Positions 4,617 to 6,607 of a stretch of 6,607 nucleotides of DNA are shown in pieces. The translations under genes and the position numbers were made by a program. The notes beneath the pieces were generated by a model. That model saw only the letters and a list, made by a program, of their open reading frames with translations, was not told where the DNA came from and searched no databases. Each line of letters opens with the position of its first letter. Position 1 is the stretch's first letter. The stretch is from CAZFAT01 sp964517075 (lineage in GTDB: Bacteria; Acidobacteriota; Vicinamibacteria; Vicinamibacterales; SCN-69-37): NCBI GenBank assembly GCA_964517075.1, contig CAZFAT010000294.1, forward strand, positions 1-6,607. Reading direction: 5' to 3'.

Positions 4617-6607
4617 ATGCTCAACGGTATCTGGCGTGATCTAGTTCATGCGGGACGATCGCTGGCGAAGGCTCGGGGCTTCACCTTGGTCTGTGTTGTG
4701 TCGTTGGGAATCGGAATGGCGCCCGTCATCGCGAGTCCGTATCTCTCGCAAGTGCTCACGATACAGCCGCCCGGCGTGACAACCGAGGGACTGGTCGAAA
4801 TCCTCACGACGCGAGTGGGCCCGCGAGCGGCGACGGACAGTTGGTCCTATCCGGACTACGCCGACCTGCGCGACGCCAATACCGGAATGGCACTCGTGGG
4901 CTGGACGTACGGGCAAAGCGAGGCAAAAGAAGACTCCGTGCGGACAATGTTTGTCTCCACGAACTACTTCCAGACAATCGACGTCACGCTGTTTCGCGGA
5001 CCGGGCTTCAGCGCGACCGCCGAGCCTGCCGTAATCCTGGGATACCGGTACTGGCAGAACCATTTCGCCTCCGATCCGGACATCATTGGCAAGACGCTCA
5101 CGCTGGACGAGGTCCCGCATGTCGTGACGGGCGTCGCGCCGGCTCAATTTGATGGCCACGTCACAGGGAACGGAGGAGTCGCGGTCTTTCTCCCGCTCGA
5201 ACGTGATCCGCGTTTTCGTACGGGCGGCACCGACCGAAGCAACGACTGGGTGTTTATTCACGGACGCCTGACGCCCGGGGTCAGCGTGGCGCAGGCGAGT
5301 GCCGCAGTTTCCGCGCTCACATCGTCGTTGGCCACACAGTATCCGTCGACGAACGAGAACACGTCCGGCATCGCCGCCCCCTATGACTCATACGGCAATC
5401 TCGTGAAGTCGCGGATTGCCGTCATTCAGGCGCTCGGGCTGACGCTGACCGGAATGATATTGCTGGTTGTGTGCCTGAATATCTCCGGCATGGTGCAGGT
5501 TCGCACCGCGATGCGCGAGCGGGAACTGTCCATCCGCCAGGCGATCGGCGCCACGCGCCGGCAGCTGATCCAATATCTGCTGAACGAAGCGATCATCATG
5601 GCGGGCCTTGGAGCGATCCTCGCGTCACTTGTCTTGTTCAACCTTCCGTCGCTACGGTCACTGCTCACCGACAACCCGCTTCCGCCACAGGTACAGGAGG
5701 TACTGAGATTCAACCTGCCGACCGTCGGGTTCGCTGTGGGACTCTGCTTCCTGACCAGCCTCGTGTTCGGATTGTTGCCGGCCGTTCGCTTCAGTCGCCC
5801 GGTGATCCTCTCTGCCTTGAAAGACGATGTGGGCGTCGGGGGGCGGCGCGTAGGTCGAGTTCAGCGCGTGACCGCGGCGTTGCAGGTGGCGATCGCGGTT
5901 CCGTTGATCGTGATGAGCGGCATCTCGCTCGATCGCGTCCGCTCCACCGCCACCGCCGACCTCGGATTCGCGTCGGAGCTCTTGTACGCCATGCCGTTGA
6001 AGATCGACGACGCCAAAATCGCGAACGCGGATTCCCGAATCCGCAGCGTCCGCGACAATCTCGCCAAGGCAGACGGCGTGGCCGGCGCAAGTCTCGCGGA
6101 CGGCCTGCCGCTGGCTTTCCACGGCGACACCGTACGTACCGCGCTTCAGCCCGACGCGGACGCGGCGCCGACGTTCGTCCATGTCCACGTCACGCGTGTG
6201 GACAACGACTACATGAACACGATGGGCATCCCGCTTTTGGGTGGCCGCGGTTTCGCGGCGGATGATCGAGCGGGCGCGGGCCTCGTCACCATCATTTCAA
6301 AGACGCTTGCCGAGAAACTCTTGCCGAATGCTGAAGCCGGCCAGGCGATTGGCAGACGCTTGATCTTTGGCGACGACGAAAAGACCGCGCAGACGCTCAC
6401 TGTCGTAGGTATCAGCGGTGATGTCCCCACCGCGCAAATGAGTACGCCGCGAGAGCAATTGTTGTTGCCGCTTGCGCAACAACCGTCTCAGGAGCTGTTC
6501 CTCATTGCACGCAGCATGCCTGGCGAACCGCCGCAGAACGTGACCGCGACGCTTGAAAACGCCGCGCGCGATTTCGATCCGGAGAACCGCGGTTTCGGAA
6601 CGGCTGA
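4617..6607 (+). CDS. ADOP-type MacB/FtsX-like ABC permease (3' truncated by the window)
   Basis: The frame is open from ATG 4617 to the right edge: 663 codons plus two bases, no stop. It resembles the acidobacterial duplicated orphan permeases: two MacB-like periplasmic domains, each followed by an FtsX-type membrane domain, usually about 800 aa or more. Seen in order: TM1 (about 22-47, GFTLVCVVSLGIG); first periplasmic domain (about 50-265) with WSYPDYADLRD (76-86) and AVILGYRYWQNHFASDPDII (138-157); TM2 (about 266-290); the cytoplasmic signature RERELSIRQAIGATRRQL (300-317); TM3 (about 320-347); TM4 (about 367-391); TM5 (about 416-436); second periplasmic domain from about 440. The last FtsX segment is presumably beyond the edge. 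No MacB ATPase or adaptor gene is visible, fitting the 'orphan' label. Cargo is unknown; MacB-type systems act by mechanotransmission in the periplasm and not as classical pumps. No PadR regulator gene lies upstream, although one often accompanies such permeases. Confidence 0.9.
   Translation, partial: MLNGIWRDLVHAGRSLAKARGFTLVCVVSLGIGMAPVIASPYLSQVLTIQPPGVTTEGLVEILTTRVGPRAATDSWSYPDYADLRDANTGMALVGWTYGQSEAKEDSVRTMFVSTNYFQTIDVTLFRGPGFSATAEPAVILGYRYWQNHFASDPDIIGKTLTLDEVPHVVTGVAPAQFDGHVTGNGGVAVFLPLERDPRFRTGGTDRSNDWVFIHGRLTPGVSVAQASAAVSALTSSLATQYPSTNENTSGIAAPYDSYGNLVKSRIAVIQALGLTLTGMILLVVCLNISGMVQVRTAMRERELSIRQAIGATRRQLIQYLLNEAIIMAGLGAILASLVLFNLPSLRSLLTDNPLPPQVQEVLRFNLPTVGFAVGLCFLTSLVFGLLPAVRFSRPVILSALKDDVGVGGRRVGRVQRVTAALQVAIAVPLIVMSGISLDRVRSTATADLGFASELLYAMPLKIDDAKIANADSRIRSVRDNLAKADGVAGASLADGLPLAFHGDTVRTALQPDADAAPTFVHVHVTRVDNDYMNTMGIPLLGGRGFAADDRAGAGLVTIISKTLAEKLLPNAEAGQAIGRRLIFGDDEKTAQTLTVVGISGDVPTAQMSTPREQLLLPLAQQPSQELFLIARSMPGEPPQNVTATLENAARDFDPENRGFGTA

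Noticed and set aside
4641..5261. Minus-strand frame of 206 codons opposite the permease start
   Set aside because: It is a shadow of the permease's first periplasmic domain, with no Shine-Dalgarno and no recognisable motif.
5471..6265. Plus-strand frame of 264 codons inside the permease region
   Set aside because: It is out of frame with the ADOP-like permease, whose motifs continue through this stretch, and its translation is Arg-rich and unstructured.
1..6607. CRISPR array, insertion sequence or toxin-antitoxin/defence module
   Set aside because: No regularly spaced repeats, transposase motifs, terminal repeats or recognisable toxin or nuclease genes were found on either strand.

Overview
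This window looks like chromosomal DNA from a GC-rich Gram-negative bacterium. An Acidobacteriota member, perhaps of the Vicinamibacteria type, is my best inference. Three things point that way: a large orphan MacB/FtsX-type permease of the ADOP kind (acidobacterial duplicated orphan permease), a PEP-CTERM exosortase substrate (so an outer membrane and exosortase are expected), and strongly GC-biased coding DNA. No rRNA or taxonomic marker gene is present, so the assignment stays an inference.

Layout. Positions 92-4066 hold four genes, all read on the minus strand, in transcription order: a VIT1/CCC1-type iron/manganese transporter (4066-3377), a plasmid pRiA4b ORF-3 family protein (3234-2518), a secreted PEP-CTERM surface protein (2433-1663), and a Tat-exported protein of the N,N-dimethylformamidase large-subunit family (1603-92). 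Gaps are 142, 84 and 59 nt, so this is a same-direction row and not necessarily one operon. Three of the four starts have a purine-rich Shine-Dalgarno sequence. The last gene has none; a perfect 11-bp stem-loop sits 3 nt upstream of its ATG. The short gap before the PEP-CTERM gene carries a good match to a sigma-54 (-24/-12) promoter.

On the plus strand, a complete tRNA-Gln(CTG) with encoded CCA lies at 4232-4305. After it comes about 310 nt with no recognisable gene, then the plus-strand ADOP-like permease, which starts at 4617 and runs off the right edge without a stop (663 codons visible). The first 91 nt are too short to assign; one plus-strand frame there might be the tail of a convergent gene.

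How the genes might work together. Only the PEP-CTERM/DMFase-like pair suggests a joint role: both products are exported (Sec plus exosortase, and Tat) and the genes are 59 nt apart in the same direction. That functional link is inference. The transporter, the ORF-3 protein, the tRNA and the permease look like independent housekeeping or accessory genes. I saw no CRISPR array, insertion sequence, integrase, toxin-antitoxin pair or other defence module, and I do not claim a new system here.
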